This document shows, one piece after another, positions 61,720-64,000 of a stretch of 64,000 nucleotides of DNA. Below the pieces are notes generated by a model. The model was not told the origin of the DNA and did not search any database. It was given only the letters and a program-made list of their open reading frames with translations. Made by a program: the position numbers and the translations under genes. How positions within the stretch are numbered: position 1 is the stretch's first letter; every line of letters starts with the position of its first letter. Source of the DNA: Coenobita brevimanus (taxonomy: Eukaryota; Arthropoda; Malacostraca; Decapoda; Coenobitidae); the NCBI GenBank assembly GCA_032717465.1, contig CM064715.1, positions 38,616,659 through 38,680,658 on the forward strand. The letters run 5' to 3'.

Positions 61720-61990
61720 ATCCACTCACTCTATGTAGTGTCGCTTTGGGTGTCTGTCCTTTCCTCTCTTCCTTCCTTCCTCTTCTGTCTTTCCTTCATT
61801 CTTTCCTCTTCCTTCATCCTACAGGTGACTTTACACTTCCTCTTCTGTTTTTTTTTTTTTCCTTCATTCTCTCCTCTTCCTTCTTCCTTTGGGTGACTCT
61901 ACACTGAGTGACAAGCCAAATGATTTCCTGTACACCAGGAAACCATTTACTACGCTGGGTGGTAACCATGTAACCAAATTACGGCGCCTA
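61720..61990 (+). repeat. Interspersed repeat family X, copy 3
   Basis: CATCCACTCACTCTATGTAG at the start right after (TA)n. An internal duplication of the C/T stretch (GGTGACT.TACACT.. twice) is present. GAGTGACAAGCCAAATG is at 61906-61922, followed by GGTGGTAACCATGTAACCAA. Confidence 0.75.
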
Positions 61991-62050
61991 GTTGTTTAGT
62001 GAGTAATTAAGGCGCTCCAGTTAGATTGAGCCTGTGCAGGTTTATATCCA

Positions 62051-62052
<2 letters not shown>

Positions 62053-62097
<45 letters not shown>

Positions 62098-62397
62098 CTC
62101 TGGGCATGGGCTTCGCAGCCTGCTCTCAAGGCCTAGTAGTCCTCCCACATACCATACACCTCTACATGTCACCATTTCGGTGCTAACACCCACCGTCCAT
62201 ATGAATACATGCTTGAGCTGTCTCATACAGGACTGGTGTATTGGTATTAGCGGGGGTATTTTTACGACATGTCGGCGGGTCTTCTGGTAGATCAGTAAAG
62301 TCTGCATTTAATGAAATTCAAAACCTTAAACTGTTCCCTGCCCCAGCGGGGATTTGAACCTGGATCTGGTAGGACTGCACGCCACCTCTCTACCGAT
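62053..62397 (-). mobile_element. tRNA-derived SINE, family 1, copy 2
   Basis: Same body as 10939-11260 in the same orientation. B box GGTTCAAATCC at 62360-62350; the A box is cut or diverged after ATCGGTAGAGAGG (about 62396-62384). The 3' end is followed by a (CA)n tract on the minus strand (GT on plus, 62053-62092) where copy 1 has poly(A). It carries an extra ~20 bp (GGCGGGTCTTCTGGTAGATC) near 62273-62292. Confidence 0.85.
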
Positions 62398-62576
62398 CGT
62401 AGGTTTATTGCCCACGTAATGCCACTCAGGGATGAGTGAGGCTAGTCACTCTCATCTTGAATGTCAGGACAAACTTGCCTAACCCTGGGCTCCTACGCTC
62501 CTTATGGGGCAACATAGGATTGGATGATGGATGGATGGATGTACTGTATATATCTATCTATCTATCTATCTATCTA
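62398..62576. other. Spacer with GGAT and TATC microsatellites
   Basis: GGATGGATGGATG near 62527-62540 and (TATC)n 62550-62576. The latter is the tail of the adjacent RTE copy. Confidence 0.7.
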
Positions 62577-62934
62577 TTGCCAGACGCCTCAATCCCGTTT
62601 GGGGTGGCCACAAACAAATCGCCTCCAAGTCGCCCTGTTCCCCGCCATTTCACTGCCCTGCTCCCAACTCACACCCCCCTCTCTCATATACCTCTCCACC
62701 CCATCCCTCCATCTCATCCTCGGCCTCTCCCTCCCTCTTCCCCCCTCCACCTCACTCACATACACTCTCTTCGTCAGTCTTTCACCCTCCATCCTCTCCA
62801 CATGGCCAAACAACCTCAGTGTGTTCCTCATAACGCTTCCTATCACATCCACATCAACACCACAACGCTCCTTTATATCCTCGTTCGTCAGCCTGTCTCT
62901 CCACGTGACTCCACAGGCTCCTCTTAAATAACTC

Positions 62935-62936
<2 letters not shown>
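62577..62936 (-). pseudogene. RTE-like LINE C-terminal fragment (copy A)
   Basis: Minus-strand frame from 62936 to 62589 encodes the post-RT domain of the LINE: GVTWRDRLTNEDI, LRLFGHVERMEGERLTKRVY, GRERPRMRWRDGVERYM, ending RATWRRFVCGHPKRD and a stop. The 3' end GGGATTGAGGCGTCTGGC leads straight into GATA repeats (62576 downward). The RT proper is missing because the fragment is truncated at (TA)n 62937. Confidence 0.85.

Positions 62937-63019
<83 letters not shown>
62937..63019. repeat. (TA)n microsatellite between two RTE pieces
   Basis: About 41 TA units. It abuts the truncated 5' edge of copy A and follows GGCCTAACCACTTCACTAAG on the minus strand. Confidence 0.98.
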
Positions 63020-63020
<1 letters not shown>

Positions 63021-64000
63021 TAGTGAAGTGGTTAGGCCATGATTGAGTGAGGAGTAGCAATGTCCAGACAGCCCAAATTTGCCCAAGCCAATGGGCCACG
63101 CTACCATTCACTCATCATTTAAGCCCCCGGAACGCCAAAAACAGTCACGACGATCTGTAGCTTCACATAAACGTATCCGATTGAGTCAGTTCGGACATTG
63201 CCACTTTAAAAAGGGGTGCCAGATCCCTGATCATGCACTTTTCCTTACAACATTCATCCAGGCAGCTCGATCTCTCGTCAGTTCCCTAGCCTAACAGACT
63301 TACTGTACATACCTCTCTTCCTCACACACTCATCCACCATATCTCTCCACCTTCTCCTTGGCCTACCTCGCCTCCTACCTTCTTCAAATTCGCTCAGGTA
63401 TACATTTTTCACGACTCTATTGTTATCCATTCTCTCCACATGACCATACCATCTCAATACACTCTTCGATTCTGGTGTCCACCGACTTCCTCATTCCACA
63501 TCTTCCAAGAATCACATTATTTCACATCCTATCCACCCCCTGCACTCCACATACATTCCACAGCAGTTCCATCTCCACTGCTCGTACTCTTGACTTTTCA
63601 TTTTCATGTCACACCATAGTCTCACGTCCATATGTTAAAGTTGGCATTAACACTCCTTCATGTAAGCCTCGAGCAGCTGCAACACTCAAGCCTCTGTTTC
63701 TTATCAAGGCCTTCATTGCACCAGCTACTTTTCTTCCTTGTGTCACTCTACTTTCCACTTCTTTTGCACATTTTCCTCTCTTTTCTATCACTATACCCAG
63801 GTATTTGAACTTTCTTACCAATTCCGGTCTCTCTCCACTCACTATAACATCGCACTGGGAGTCACCTTCTCTTTCAGCAACCATCACTTAACACTTTTCT
63901 ACATTTACTCTCAAGCCACGACGCTCACGGACATCAGCAAAACTCTGCACTAGCCTACCAAGTTCTTGTCCGGTACTTGCAAGTAGTGCTGCATCATCAG
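63020..64000 (-). pseudogene. RTE-like LINE relic, RT end and C-terminal domain (copy E), cut by window edge
   Basis: On the minus strand the frame enters at the window end within the catalytic box: Asp-Asp codons at 63998-63993, then AALLASTGQELGRLVQSFA. A TAA sits at 63890-63888. The thumb (LVRKFKYLGIVIEKRGKCAK) and LIRNRGLSVAAARGLHEGV follow to a TGA near 63609. Decayed C-terminal blocks (WYGHVERMDNNRVV, GRRRGRPRRRWRDMVDECV) lie at 63470-63340 in changed frames. 63020-63300 is non-coding. Same broad family as the relic at 3-1716, but diverged from it. The active-site half lies outside the window. Confidence 0.85.

Overview
This is a repeat-dominated stretch of a eukaryotic nuclear genome, most likely an arthropod and probably a decapod crustacean. 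Four things suggest this: a TTAGG-type telomere-like tract, Jockey-type LINEs that resemble those of crabs and shrimps, decayed RTE- and CR1-like LINE pieces, and an extreme density of long (GT)n, (CT)n and (TA)n microsatellites. The species assignment is inference and was not searched. I found no convincing host protein-coding gene. Nearly all long open frames are translations of microsatellites, of pyrimidine or purine tracts, or of dead transposons.

Layout. 0-4 kb: an RTE-like LINE relic, a (TA)n block and a 5'-truncated Jockey relic. 4-6 kb: AGGTCA-rich dispersed repeats. 6.7-10 kb: purine tracts and minisatellites. 10.2-11.3 kb: a possible TIR element and a tRNA-derived SINE. 11.5-16.7 kb: microsatellites, purine tracts, GGT minisatellites and a foldback family. 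17.8-18.3 kb: an uncharacterised repeat (family X). 19.6-24 kb: a long pyrimidine tract that flips into a long purine tract. 24-29 kb: pyrimidine-rich minisatellites and one RTE 3' end. 30.6 kb: a telomere-like tract inside a palindrome. 31.7-34.3 kb: the least repetitive part, with a possible regulatory island. 34.3-38.5 kb: pyrimidine tract, 21-bp minisatellite and foldback units. 39-43 kb: a possible LTR-element remnant, an RTE 3' end and two CR1-like LINE pieces separated by a younger insertion. 44-50 kb: GTTCC minisatellite, AGGTCA repeat and a ~145-bp tandem repeat split by a second Jockey copy. 50.1-55.36 kb: a complete but inactivated Helitron on the minus strand with both termini. 55.4-60.4 kb: foldback cluster and a ~115-bp tandem repeat. 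60.4-64 kb: family X, two SINE families and three RTE pieces.

The pieces do not form a pathway. They record serial insertion: a Helitron inside a minisatellite, a Jockey LINE inside a satellite, an AGGTCA repeat inside a CR1-like LINE, and microsatellites at LINE and SINE ends. The most informative observations are the complete Helitron, the multi-copy foldback family, the dispersed repeat carrying nuclear-receptor-like half-sites, the RTE 3' ends with different microsatellite tails, and the palindromic telomere-like tract.
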